Assembly: GCF_016411865.1 (NCBI RefSeq)
Contig: NZ_JAEKJA010000001.1
Coordinates: forward strand, 124,001 to 188,000
Direction: 5' to 3'
From: Acuticoccus mangrovi
Lineage (GTDB): Bacteria; Pseudomonadota; Alphaproteobacteria; Rhizobiales; Amorphaceae
DNA: 64,000 bases
The translations under genes and the position numbers were made by a program. Of this stretch, positions 36,410-44,731 are shown in pieces; the stretch's first letter is position 1, and each line of letters begins with the position of its first letter. The notes under the pieces are model-generated. The model worked only from the letters and a program-made list of their open reading frames with translations, was not told where the DNA came from and searched no databases.

Positions 36410-38782
36410 TCAGTTCGTCAAGTCGACGACGACTTCATCGAGCTTGCCCTGGAACACCAGCGGGGCGCGGTAGTCGCCGCTGACCGGCGTGCCGGTGTCC
36501 GACCCGATGTCCTGATTCTCGGAGAGCGAGTATTTGAACGGCGTCGTGCGGGCGATCGCGCCGCGACCCACCTCGGCGCCGTCGACGGAGAGAACCACGG
36601 TCCCACTCCCGCCCATCTGATCTCCGCCCTCGTAGGTGAAGTCCATCGCGAGCTCGCGCGCGCCGGCGGGAACCGTGCCCTCGCTCTCCACCAGATAGGT
36701 CTCGACGTCGATATAGTTGTGGGCCGCCTTCAGCTTGCCGTCCTTCAGGTAGAAGGCCCAGCCTCCTGTATTGCCGCCTTGCGTGAAGATCATGCCGCTC
36801 GCCGCGTCGCCGATCTCCACGGTGGCGACAACGCGAAACGACTTGTTCTTGAGGTCGGGGGCGGACGCTTCGGGCAGGCCGGCGAGCGGGCCCGGATAGG
36901 TGAACAGCGTGCGATCGCCCGCAAGGTTCGGCTTGCCGGTAAGCTCGGCACTGAACCGCTCGGCGCCGCGCCAGTCGAGCGGGAGCGCCTTGTTCTTGGA
37001 CGCCTCCGCCCACCACAGGGCCTTCAGCTCCTCCAGCTTGGCGGGATTGTCCGCCGCAACGTCGTGCGCCTGGGTGAAGTCTTCGTCGAGGTTGTAGAGC
37101 TCCCAGGCGGCCTCGAGCGGATTGAAGTCGCCGCGAACGGGGTCCCACGGCTCGAAGGCGAGGGACGCCGCCCACCAGCCGTCCTTGTACATCCCGCGGT
37201 TCACGAACATCTCGAAATATTGGCTGGTGCGGACCTCGTCCGCGGCCGGATCGGCGAGAGTGCCGAGAAAGCTGGTGCCCTGGATCGGGGTTTGCGCGGT
37301 GCCGTCGACGCTGCGCGGCTCGGCGATGCCCGCCGCGTCGAGGATCGTCGGCGCGATGTCGATCACGTGCAGAAACTGCGTGCGCGTCTCGCCGTGCGCG
37401 GCGTAGCGGGCCGGCCACTTGACGATCATCGGGTTGCGCACGCCGCCGAGATGACTGGCGACCTGCTTGGTCCACTGGAAGGGACTATCCACCCCCCAGG
37501 CCCATCCGGCAGGGAAGTGATTGAAGTGCAGCTCCGTCCCGATCTCGTCGATGCGGGAGAGCATGTCGTCGACCGTCATCAGATAGGCGTTGAAGAAGGC
37601 GTTTTCGTTCAAGGTCCCGTCGAAGCCACCCTCGGCCGACGCCCCATTGTCGCCGATGATGTAGATGATCAGCGTGTTGTCGGCATCGGGCAACGACGCG
37701 ACGTAGTCGAGCACCCGGCCGACTTCGGCATCCACCTGCTCGCCGAATGCGGCGAAGGCCTCCATCATCCGCTCGTAGAGCCGCTTTTGGTCGTCGTCGA
37801 GGCTGTCCCAAGCCGGCAAGCTGTCCGGACGCGGCGTCAGCGTGGCGTTCTGCGGAATGATCCCGCGCTCCTTCTGATGCTGAAAGGTCTCCTCGCGATA
37901 GGCGTCCCACCCCATGCTGAACCGACCCGCATACTTCTCGATCAGCGCCTTCGGGGCTTGGTGCGGGGCATGGGTCGCGGCGGGTGCCAGATAGGCGAAC
38001 CATGGCTTGTCGGGCTGGATCGCTTCGAGGGCCTTCAGCCAGTCGATCGTCTTGTCCGCCAGATCGACGCTCAGATAGTAGTCGTCCCGCTCCGGTGTCC
38101 CGAGCGCCGTTTGGTTCTCGAAGAGATAGGGTCGGAGCTGGTTCGTGTCGCCGGCCATGAAGCCGTAGAAGTAATCGAACCCCAAGCCGTTCGGCCAATG
38201 GTCGAAGGGGCCGACGACGCTGGTCTCGTAGATCGGCGTGTTGTGGTTCTTCCCGATCCAGGCGGTGACATAGCCGTTCTGCCGCAGAATCTCGGCGACG
38301 GTCGCCGTGTCCTTGGGGATGATGCCGGTGTAGCCGTCGTAGCCTGTGGCGAGCTCGGTAATGACGCCGGTGCCCGAGACGTTGTGGTTGCGGCCGGTCA
38401 GAAGCGCCGCGCGCGTCGGCGAGCAGAGCGCCGTGGTGTGGAAGCGGGTATAGAGCAGCGCGTCCTCGGCGAGCTTGTCCATCGCCGGGGAGGGGACGCC
38501 CCCGCCGGTGACGGCGAACTGGCCGAACCCGACATCGTCGAGAAGGATGAGGAGCACGTTGGGGGCACCCTCGGGTGCCGCCACCGGCGCGGGAAACTGC
38601 GGCGGATCGGAATTGAGGTAGGTTGTCCCGATGGTCCCGCGGAACTTCTGCTCCGCATAGGGCAGCACCGGCTGCCCGTCGCGCGCCGCAATCGGCGGTG
38701 CGTTCGATTGAGCGTGCACGCCGCCCGATGCGCCGACCGCCAAGAGCGCCAGCGCCGACACCAATGCAATCCGTCCAGTCAT
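36410..38782 (-). CDS. Secreted arylsulfatase (type I sulfatase) with C-terminal beta domain
   Basis: A 790-residue exported sulfatase releasing sulfate from organic sulfate esters. The signal peptide ends near GGVHAQ (about 25). NVLLILLDDVGFGQFA holds Asp ligands for Ca. The formylglycine site is CSPTRAALLTGRN with Cys120, so it needs maturation by a formylglycine-generating or anaerobic maturase enzyme, none of which is in this window. Further active-site segments are AWIGKNHN, ATHAPHQAPK and YIIGDNGASAEGG. After about residue 640 a beta-rich C-terminal part (FRVVATVEIGD to LDEVVVDLTN) looks like a LamG/concanavalin-type domain, as in long PAS-like arylsulfatases. An ATG 15 bases upstream is rejected because AAGGGGGG overlaps it. 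Confidence 0.93.
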   Translation of the reverse strand: MTGRIALVSALALLAVGASGGVHAQSNAPPIAARDGQPVLPYAEQKFRGTIGTTYLNSDPPQFPAPVAAPEGAPNVLLILLDDVGFGQFAVTGGGVPSPAMDKLAEDALLYTRFHTTALCSPTRAALLTGRNHNVSGTGVITELATGYDGYTGIIPKDTATVAEILRQNGYVTAWIGKNHNTPIYETSVVGPFDHWPNGLGFDYFYGFMAGDTNQLRPYLFENQTALGTPERDDYYLSVDLADKTIDWLKALEAIQPDKPWFAYLAPAATHAPHQAPKALIEKYAGRFSMGWDAYREETFQHQKERGIIPQNATLTPRPDSLPAWDSLDDDQKRLYERMMEAFAAFGEQVDAEVGRVLDYVASLPDADNTLIIYIIGDNGASAEGGFDGTLNENAFFNAYLMTVDDMLSRIDEIGTELHFNHFPAGWAWGVDSPFQWTKQVASHLGGVRNPMIVKWPARYAAHGETRTQFLHVIDIAPTILDAAGIAEPRSVDGTAQTPIQGTSFLGTLADPAADEVRTSQYFEMFVNRGMYKDGWWAASLAFEPWDPVRGDFNPLEAAWELYNLDEDFTQAHDVAADNPAKLEELKALWWAEASKNKALPLDWRGAERFSAELTGKPNLAGDRTLFTYPGPLAGLPEASAPDLKNKSFRVVATVEIGDAASGMIFTQGGNTGGWAFYLKDGKLKAAHNYIDVETYLVESEGTVPAGARELAMDFTYEGGDQMGGSGTVVLSVDGAEVGRGAIARTTPFKYSLSENQDIGSDTGTPVSGDYRAPLVFQGKLDEVVVDLTN

Positions 38783-39206
38783 TCTACCCCCCTTCATACG
38801 GGCCTAGCGGCCTCATTGACACGGGGCGTTCCGGCGCTTGCCAGGCACACGCGGTACGACCGTGCATGGGGAGAATACTATCTTAGATCGGCAAAACTAT
38901 GCTGTGACGCGTTGACCTGACGCCGCGGGGCGATGGTTTGGAGCACCTTTGCGTGATCGCGCCCGAACCTCCGCTTTGCCTATTTAACGGACCCGCCGGA
39001 GGCGACCGCCGATCCGCTTTGGACCGCAGCCGGCCGACGCGATTGGGGCGCACGGTGGCAGGGGCGGAACGCCTCCGAGCCGGCCTAACTCAGTGACGCA
39101 GGCCGGTCGGGCGGCTCATTTCGCCCAAGACGTTGATCTGCAACGGCTGTGGCGGGGTCGGACGTCCGTTGCTCTTATCGGGCTGAGCTACGGGGAAGGG
39201 GGATGC
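38783..39206. other. 424-base stretch without a protein gene
   Basis: Contains the arylsulfatase promoter side and, at 39164-39195, a degenerate tRNA-Arg half. No open frame in it has a recognisable domain. It ends at the complex I subunit gene on the minus strand. Confidence 0.5.
39164..39195 (-). pseudogene. Degenerate 5' half of tRNA-Arg(UCU)
   Basis: Aligned with the tRNA-Arg gene at 30568-30644, this 32-base stretch matches from the acceptor 5' strand through the D-arm to the 5' anticodon stem with one inserted base and one substitution, then similarity stops abruptly before the anticodon. Orientation is the same as the intact gene. It looks like a displaced tRNA half left by integration at the tRNA. 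Confidence 0.65.
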
Positions 39207-39512
39207 TCAGTGCGTCCAGGGGGCGGCGCGGTCGCCGCGGAAATTGTCGGCGTAGGCGATCTGCTTCTCGACCGCGGACTTTGCTTCTTCCACGCGGTAC
39301 TCGATGCCGTGGCGCTCGGCGTAGGCGATGGCGTCCTCGCGGGTGGGGAACTCGAGACGGAGCTGGCGGCGCGTGTCGGTGCCCGCGGTCCAGCCCATCA
39401 GCGGGTCGATCTCCGGCGGACGCAGGCCTTCGAAATCCAGCCGCCAGCGGCGGGTGCGCCCCTTGCCGGACTGCATCGCCGTGCGCGACGGCTTGTAGAT
39501 ACGTGCTCGCAT
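39207..39512 (-). CDS. ETC complex I subunit (NDUFS4/18-kDa-like)
   Basis: A 101-residue accessory subunit of alphaproteobacterial NADH:quinone oxidoreductase, at the membrane on the peripheral arm. It begins MRARIYKPSRTAMQSGKGRT and contains WRLDFEGLRPPEIDPLMGWTAGTDTRRQLRLEFPTREDAIAYAERHGIEY, the conserved domain. It ends with NFRGDRAAPWTH, also typical. A longer frame to 39623 adds residues unlike the family, and GGAG lies before 39512. It stands next to tRNA-Pro, a common arrangement in rhizobia. Confidence 0.93.
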   Translation of the reverse strand: MRARIYKPSRTAMQSGKGRTRRWRLDFEGLRPPEIDPLMGWTAGTDTRRQLRLEFPTREDAIAYAERHGIEYRVEEAKSAVEKQIAYADNFRGDRAAPWTH

Positions 39513-39737
39513 TCCTGTCTCCACCATCCCCGACGGCGCCACGCTCGTCCGCAGGACGGCCACACAACGTGCGGATGTCCCAGCGAACCGCCACTCCAAT
39601 GTTCCTTCCACCACCTCCGCCATTGTGTCAAACGATCCGCACGCCGGGTTGGCGTCGGCCGCATCCCCAAGGCAAGCGACGCGTCGTCGGGGGTGGGGGG
39701 AGCTGGCGAAGCGTAGGGGGAGCGAACGTTCTGCGCG

Positions 39738-39814
39738 TGGTCGGGGCAGCAGGATTCGAACCTACGACCCCCGGTTCCCAAAACCGGTGCTCTACCAGGC
39801 TGAGCTATGCCCCG
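39738..39814 (-). tRNA. tRNA-Pro(UGG)
   Basis: A 77-nt cloverleaf on the minus strand: acceptor CGGGGCA, D-arm AGCUCAGCCUGGUAGAGC, anticodon arm CCGGU-UUUGGGA-ACCGG (anticodon UGG), T-loop UUCGAAU and encoded CCA. Confidence 0.97.
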
Positions 39815-39880
39815 CAGCGTTCGCGCCCCTCTCCTACACGTTGCCGAAGGGGGCGGCAACGGGAGACGCGCGCGCGATTC

Positions 39881-40372
39881 TCACCGCTCGACGCGTTCGT
39901 GGACCAGGCGCCCGCCGGGCTCGAGGCCGATCTCGTCGGCGACGCCGGCGTTGACCTCGAAGACGAAGCGCGCCTTGCCGTGGGAGGGGATGGCGTCGGT
40001 CGAAAAGGGCGTGGTGTGGTGGGCGATAGAGACGACCGTTCCGTCCGCGCGGATGAAGATGATGTCGAGCGGCAGCGGCGTGTTCTTCATCCAGAAGGTG
40101 CGCTCGCCCTCGCCGCCGAAGTCGAACAGCATGCCGTGGTCGCGCGCCATCTCCTTGCGGAACATCAACCCGCGAGAGCGCTCGATCGGATCGTCGGCGA
40201 TCTCGATGGTGAAGCTGTGGGACCCGCTGTCGGTCAGGAGCAGGGCGGCGGTACGGGGCGGAACCTCCACGCGTGCGGCCGGCGGTGCGGCCGGCCCGGT
40301 CGCCTCAGCCGGCACGCCCGCGACGAGGGCCAGTGCGAGGACGAGGAGGACGCGACAGCGCTGGGCGGTCAC
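39881..40372 (-). CDS. DUF192 family exported protein
   Basis: A 163-residue protein with an N-terminal signal (LLVLALALVAGVPAEATG) and one DUF192 domain: FTIEIADDPIERSRGLMFRKEMARDHGMLFDFGGEGERTFWMKNTPLPLDIIFI, then VFEVNAGVADEIGLEPGGRL. Function of the family is not established. Its start is two bases after the cold-shock gene stop, so the two form an operon. The 5' signal peptide argues for a periplasmic role. Confidence 0.92.
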   Translation of the reverse strand: MTAQRCRVLLVLALALVAGVPAEATGPAAPPAARVEVPPRTAALLLTDSGSHSFTIEIADDPIERSRGLMFRKEMARDHGMLFDFGGEGERTFWMKNTPLPLDIIFIRADGTVVSIAHHTTPFSTDAIPSHGKARFVFEVNAGVADEIGLEPGGRLVHERVER

Positions 40373-40374
40373 GC

Positions 40375-40977
40375 TCAGTGCGACTGCGGCACGTTGGTGC
40401 CGGACTCGGGCAGGATCTCGGCGGCCATCAGCCCCTTCGGGCCGTTGCCGAAGCGCACCTTCACCACCTGGTTGGGGCGCAGCTCCGTGATGCCGAAGCG
40501 CCGCAGCGTCTCCATGTGCACGAAGATGTCGGCGGTGCCTTCACCGCGGGTCAGGAAGCCGTAGCCCTTGGAGCGGTTGAACCACTTCACGCGGGCGAAC
40601 TCGGCCGGTCCTTCCGGGGTGACCTGAATGTGGGCGCGGGAGGGGGGGAGCTGCGAGGGGTGGGCGGCGCTCGATTCGTCCATCGACAGGATGCGGAACG
40701 CCTGCAGCCCCTTCGGACCGCTGACGACTTCGCAAACGACGCGGGCGCCCTCGTAAGCACTCTGGTAACCATCGCGGCGTAGGCAGGTAACATGGAGGAG
40801 AATATCGGCACCTCCATCGTCGGGCACGATGAAGCCGTAGCCCTTGCCGACATCGAACCACTTGATGCTGCCGGAAAGCTCGGTCAGACCCTCCAAACCG
40901 TCGATGTTTGGCGCGGTGCCGCGATCCTCGGCAGAGTATTCTTCGTAGAACCGTACCAGCTTATCGTCGCTCACCAC
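40375..40977 (-). CDS. Double cold-shock-domain protein
   Basis: A 200-residue nucleic-acid-binding protein with two CSD folds: domain 1 SGSIKWFDVGKGYGFIVPDDGGADILLHVTCL (about 45-110) and domain 2 ARVKWFNRSKGYGFLTRGEGTADIFVHMETL (about 135-195). Both keep the KGYGF RNP1 and ILLH/IFVH RNP2 aromatic residues. It probably acts as an RNA chaperone or antiterminator. No ATG fits; GTG at 40977 (VVSDDKLVRFYEEY) is preferred, though the next GTG or a TTG at 41013 are possible. Upstream is an AT-rich leader (41000-41060), common in cold-shock genes. Confidence 0.88.
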   Translation of the reverse strand: MVSDDKLVRFYEEYSAEDRGTAPNIDGLEGLTELSGSIKWFDVGKGYGFIVPDDGGADILLHVTCLRRDGYQSAYEGARVVCEVVSGPKGLQAFRILSMDESSAAHPSQLPPSRAHIQVTPEGPAEFARVKWFNRSKGYGFLTRGEGTADIFVHMETLRRFGITELRPNQVVKVRFGNGPKGLMAAEILPESGTNVPQSH

Positions 40978-41108
40978 TATACCCGCCGCTTTACCACTGC
41001 CACTGCAACCCAACAGAAACGTGAATCAGACGTTACCATTCATTCACTCTTTCGGCGACTGGTAATTGTCCCGTTCCCCCGCCGGTGTTGCGGTTGAGAC
41101 ACAGGATT

Positions 41109-41885
41109 TTAGTCAAATTTCATGCTCTCGAGCGGCGCAAACGTTGCGGCGAGCGGCGTGCGGATCACGAGATCGGCGGTCGCGTCCTGATCGGTCGGAT
41201 CGCGGGAGGCGATGATCAGCGTGGCGCCGGCCTCCTTCGCCATCGCCGGCAGCGCGGCGGCCGGGTAGACCACCAGCGAGGTGCCTGCAGCCACGAATAG
41301 GTCTGCCTCCACGGTGGCCTCCATCGCCTGGTGCAGCGCGTCCTCCGGCATCGGCTGGCCGAACGAGATGATCGCGGCCTTGATCAGCCCGCCACATCGC
41401 GTGCAGCGCGGAGACTTCCCGGTTTTCTCAATGGTGGCTTGCGCGTAGCTGATCTCGTGACGCATGCCGCACGACAAACAGACAGCGTGGTCGCCGGAGC
41501 CGTGCAGCGTCACGAGTCGGTCCGCCGGCACGCCTGAGCGCTGGTGGAGGCCGTCGATATTCTGCGTCACCACCAGGTCGACCGGCCCGGCCCGCGTCAG
41601 GTGGGCGATCGCCCGGTGGGCACCGTTGGGCTCGGCCGCGCTGAAGCGCTCCGCCATGTCGAAGCGGCGGCGCCAGTCGGTGAGCCGGGCCTCCTCGGAG
41701 GTGAGGAAGGCGTCGTAGAGGATCGGCTCCATGCGGCTCCAGATGCCGCCGGCGCTGCGGAAGTCGGGAATGCCCGACTCGGTGGAGATGCCGGCGCCGG
41801 TGAAGACCACCGCCCGGCGTGAGGCGGCGAAGGCGTCCGCGAGGGCCGCCGTCGCCTTCTCGGTGTTCGACATGATCATGCGCAT
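41109..41885 (-). CDS. Sir2-family NAD-dependent protein deacylase
   Basis: A cytoplasmic sirtuin of about 258 residues, removing acyl groups from lysines using NAD. RAVVFTGAGISTESGIPDFRS binds NAD, TQNIDGLHQRSG holds the active site, and the catalytic His is in LVTLHGS. Four Zn cysteines are in CLSC and CTRC (about 28 residues apart). ISFGQPMPEDAL and VAAGTSLVVYPAAALP complete the fold. Three ATGs occur close together (41885, 41879, 41873) and none has a clear ribosome site, so the first is used. Located 47 bases below comM on the same strand. Confidence 0.92.
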   Translation of the reverse strand: MRMIMSNTEKATAALADAFAASRRAVVFTGAGISTESGIPDFRSAGGIWSRMEPILYDAFLTSEEARLTDWRRRFDMAERFSAAEPNGAHRAIAHLTRAGPVDLVVTQNIDGLHQRSGVPADRLVTLHGSGDHAVCLSCGMRHEISYAQATIEKTGKSPRCTRCGGLIKAAIISFGQPMPEDALHQAMEATVEADLFVAAGTSLVVYPAAALPAMAKEAGATLIIASRDPTDQDATADLVIRTPLAATFAPLESMKFD

Positions 41886-41932
41886 GATGGCAGAGTGACG
41901 CGTGCCGGGCCCTTCCGACAAGCGCCGCCACA

Positions 41933-43435
41933 TCAGAGCGCCATCCGATAGGCGAGCGCCTCCGCCACGTGGCCGCGGCGGACCGCCGCGCTGCCGCCGA
42001 GATCGGCGATGGTGCGCGCCACCTTGAGCGTGCGGTGATAGGCGCGGGCGGAAAGGCGCCGCTCCGTCGCCACGCGGTCGACGAGGGCGAGAGCGTCCTC
42101 GTCCGCCGCCACCGTCGCCTCCAGATCGTCGACGCCGCACTCGGCGTTGACGAGGCCGCCGCCGCGCCCGGCGAGGCGGTGCGCCTGAAGGTCGCGCGCC
42201 GCCGCCACGCGGTCGGCGACCGCCGCCGAGGCTTCGCCGGGCGGCGCCCGCAGGTCCTCCGGCATCACCGCGGGGACGCGGATCGACAGGTCGATGCGGT
42301 CGACGAGGGGGCCGGAGAGGCGACCGCGATAGTCGTCGGCGCACGCCTTGCCGCGCTTGCAGGAATGGCCGGGCTCGCCGGCGTGGCCGCAGCGGCACGG
42401 GTTCATCGCGGCGACGAGCTGGAACCGGGCCGGATAGCTCACCCGGTGGCTGGCGCGGGCGATCATCGCCCGGCGCGTCTCCAGCGGCTCGCGCAGCGCG
42501 TCGAGCACCTGGGGGGAGAATTCGGGCAGCTCGTCGAGAAAGAGCACGCCGCCGTGGCACAGCGAGACCTCGCCGGGTCGGGCCCGCGGCCCGCCGCCGA
42601 TCAGCGCCGCCATGGAGGCGGAGTGGTGCGGCGCGCGGTAGGGCGGGCAGGCGTCGAGCCGGCCGCCGTCGAGATGGCCGGCGACGGAGCGGATCATCGC
42701 CGACTCCAGCAGCGTCTGTGGCTCCATGGTGGGCAGGATCGAGGGCAGGCGCTCCGCGAGCATCGACTTGCCCGCTCCGGGCGGCCCGACCATCAGGAGG
42801 TTGTGGCCGCCGGCCGCCGCGATCTCGAGCGCCCGCTTGGCGCTTTCCTGGCCCTTCACGTCGCAGAGGTCGCTGCCGGGGCGCGCCGGAGGGGCGATGC
42901 GGGCGACGGGACGCGACAGCACCTGCGAGCCGGAGAAGTGGTTGACGAGGGCGGCGAGGCTCGCCGGCGCGATCAGCGGCATGTCGGCGGACGCCCAGGC
43001 CGCCTCGGCGCCGTCGGCGGCGGGGCAGATGAGGCCCTTGCCGAGCTCGTTGGCGCCGACGGCCGCCGGCAGCACGCCGGCGACGCCGACGATACGCCCG
43101 TCGAGCCCCAGCTCGCCCACCACCACCTGCTCCGCGAGCGCCTCGGCCGGCACCGCGCCGAGCGCGGCCATAAGTCCCAGCGCGATCGGCAGGTCGTAGT
43201 GGCTGCCGGCCTTCGGAAGATCCGCCGGAGCGAGATTGACGGTGATGCGTCTCGGCGGCAACGACAGGCCCGACGCCGTCAGCGCGGCGCGGACCCGCTC
43301 GCGGCTCTCCGCCACCGCCTTGTCGCCCAGCCCCACGATCAGAAAAGCCACGGCCCCCGGGGCGATCTGCACCTCGACATCCACCGGAACGGCATCGATG
43401 CCGCAAAACGCAATGGTCGTGACCCGGCTCAGCAC
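41933..43435 (-). CDS. comM: YifB/ComM family Mg-chelatase-like ATPase
   Basis: A 500-residue AAA+ helicase of the ComM type, which drives branch migration when incoming DNA is integrated during natural transformation. The N-terminal Lon-like domain (VDVEVQIAPGAVAFLIVGLGDKAVAESRERVRAAL) is followed by Walker A GPPGAGKSM, Walker B GGVLFLDELPEFS and sensor segments, with a Cys4-like cluster MNPCRCGHAGEPGHSCKRGKAC. The C-terminal domain has RLSARAYHRTLKVARTIADL. GTG at 43435 is preferred because family proteins begin here (VLSRVTTIAF); an ATG at 43492 would add 19 residues. Confidence 0.9.
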   Translation of the reverse strand: MLSRVTTIAFCGIDAVPVDVEVQIAPGAVAFLIVGLGDKAVAESRERVRAALTASGLSLPPRRITVNLAPADLPKAGSHYDLPIALGLMAALGAVPAEALAEQVVVGELGLDGRIVGVAGVLPAAVGANELGKGLICPAADGAEAAWASADMPLIAPASLAALVNHFSGSQVLSRPVARIAPPARPGSDLCDVKGQESAKRALEIAAAGGHNLLMVGPPGAGKSMLAERLPSILPTMEPQTLLESAMIRSVAGHLDGGRLDACPPYRAPHHSASMAALIGGGPRARPGEVSLCHGGVLFLDELPEFSPQVLDALREPLETRRAMIARASHRVSYPARFQLVAAMNPCRCGHAGEPGHSCKRGKACADDYRGRLSGPLVDRIDLSIRVPAVMPEDLRAPPGEASAAVADRVAAARDLQAHRLAGRGGGLVNAECGVDDLEATVAADEDALALVDRVATERRLSARAYHRTLKVARTIADLGGSAAVRRGHVAEALAYRMAL

Positions 43436-43726
43436 GGCGAGGAATTTCCCGGTTGCGAATTCAATCAAAGGTCGCATGTCTCCGGCATTCATGCAACTCT
43501 AAACATCCAGCCGGATCTCTCTTGGCCTGTGCCAATTGCGTCACCACGTTGCGAAGGGAGAGCTGCAACAATAATCTGGCGAACAACAGGCGGAGCCCGC
43601 GCACCGCGGCCTGCCATAAAGAGGGACGCAGAATACCATGGGAGCCACCGCACGGGTGGACGCTTCGGGGGCGCCGCGTTGATCATTGATCCCCCGCCGC
43701 CTCGGACCCACCGCCGCCGCACGCGC

Positions 43727-44674
43727 ATGGCGCGGCTGAGGTCCTTGTCGCCCGTCATGCGACGTTTCGTGCCGCGCAGCCGGGTGCCCCACACGGCCAC
43801 CGGCCCGTGGCTCGGCACGCAGCCCCGCGTTCAGGGCAAGCGCCACACGCCGCTCGATCGCAAGACGCCGACCTTCGGCCAGCTCGGCACCCTCGAGGTG
43901 CGCCTGGCGCGTACCGCCGGCGAGGTGAAGCGGGCCCAGCAGGTCCGCTATCAGGTCTTCTACGAGGAGATGAGCGCCACGCCGGACGCCTACACCATGG
44001 CCACCCGGCGTGATCGCGATGCCTTCGACGACGTCTGCGACCACCTCCTGGTGCTCGACCACAACGTCACCCAGCGGCGCTTTCGCAAGCCGAAGCCGCG
44101 CATCGTCGGCACCTACCGCATGCTGCGCCAGGAGATCGCCGAGCAGAATGGCGGCTTCTACTCCTTCTCCGAGTTCGACGTGGGCAGTCTCATCGAGCGC
44201 CACCCGGACCTCAACTTCCTGGAGCTCGGCCGCTCCTGCGTGCTGAAGCCCTACCGCGACAAGCGCACGGTCGAGCTGTTGTGGCACGGGGCCTGGTCCT
44301 ACGTGCTGCGCCACAATATCGAGGTGATGTTCGGCTGCGCCTCGCTCGCGGGCACCGATCCCGACGAGCTCGCGACGCAGCTCTCCTATCTCCACCACAA
44401 CCACCTCGCCCCGCTGGAGTGGCGGGTGCGGGCGATCCCCTCGCGCTACGTGCCGATGGATCGGCTGCCGGCCGACGCCGTGGATCCCAAGAAGGCGCTG
44501 CGGGCGCTGCCGCCCCTCATCAAGGGCTATCTCCGGCTCGGTGCCTTCATTGCCGACGGCGCCGTGGTCGACGAGCAGTTCGGCACCACCGACGTGATGA
44601 TCGTGCTGCCCGTCTCCGGCATCTCCCACCGCTACATCAACTATTACGGGGCGAACGCCACCCGCCACGCCTGA
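43727..44674 (+). CDS. olsB: L-ornithine N-alpha-acyltransferase OlsB
   Basis: A 315-residue GNAT-like acyltransferase that adds a 3-hydroxy-acyl chain from ACP to ornithine, making lyso-ornithine lipid, a membrane lipid of rhizobia under phosphate limitation. Recognised by LEVRLARTAGEVKRAQQVRYQVFYEEM, FDDVCDHLLVLD, GTYRMLRQE, FLELGRSCVLKPYRDKRTVELLWHG and FGCASLAGTDPD. No OlsA acyltransferase is adjacent. An N-terminal tail of about 55 basic residues precedes the domain; ATG 43727 is the plausible start. Confidence 0.92.
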   Translation: MARLRSLSPVMRRFVPRSRVPHTATGPWLGTQPRVQGKRHTPLDRKTPTFGQLGTLEVRLARTAGEVKRAQQVRYQVFYEEMSATPDAYTMATRRDRDAFDDVCDHLLVLDHNVTQRRFRKPKPRIVGTYRMLRQEIAEQNGGFYSFSEFDVGSLIERHPDLNFLELGRSCVLKPYRDKRTVELLWHGAWSYVLRHNIEVMFGCASLAGTDPDELATQLSYLHHNHLAPLEWRVRAIPSRYVPMDRLPADAVDPKKALRALPPLIKGYLRLGAFIADGAVVDEQFGTTDVMIVLPVSGISHRYINYYGANATRHA

Positions 44675-44684
44675 GGCGCGGCGG

Positions 44685-44722
44685 GACGTTGCCTCGCCGT
44701 CGTCCGCCGGCGAGGCAACGTC
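44685..44722. terminator. Bidirectional hairpin between convergent genes
   Basis: GACGTTGCCTCGCCG (44685-44699) and its exact reverse complement CGGCGAGGCAACGTC (44708-44722) make a 15-bp perfect stem with an 8-base loop, right after olsB and ahead of the convergent CBS-protein stop. It can serve both strands. Confidence 0.8.
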
Positions 44723-44731
44723 GGCGGCGGC

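Noticed and set aside
41969-44674. Plus-strand 901-codon frame ending in OlsB
   Set aside because: Only the part from 43727 resembles OlsB; the rest is antisense to comM and the intergenic gap.
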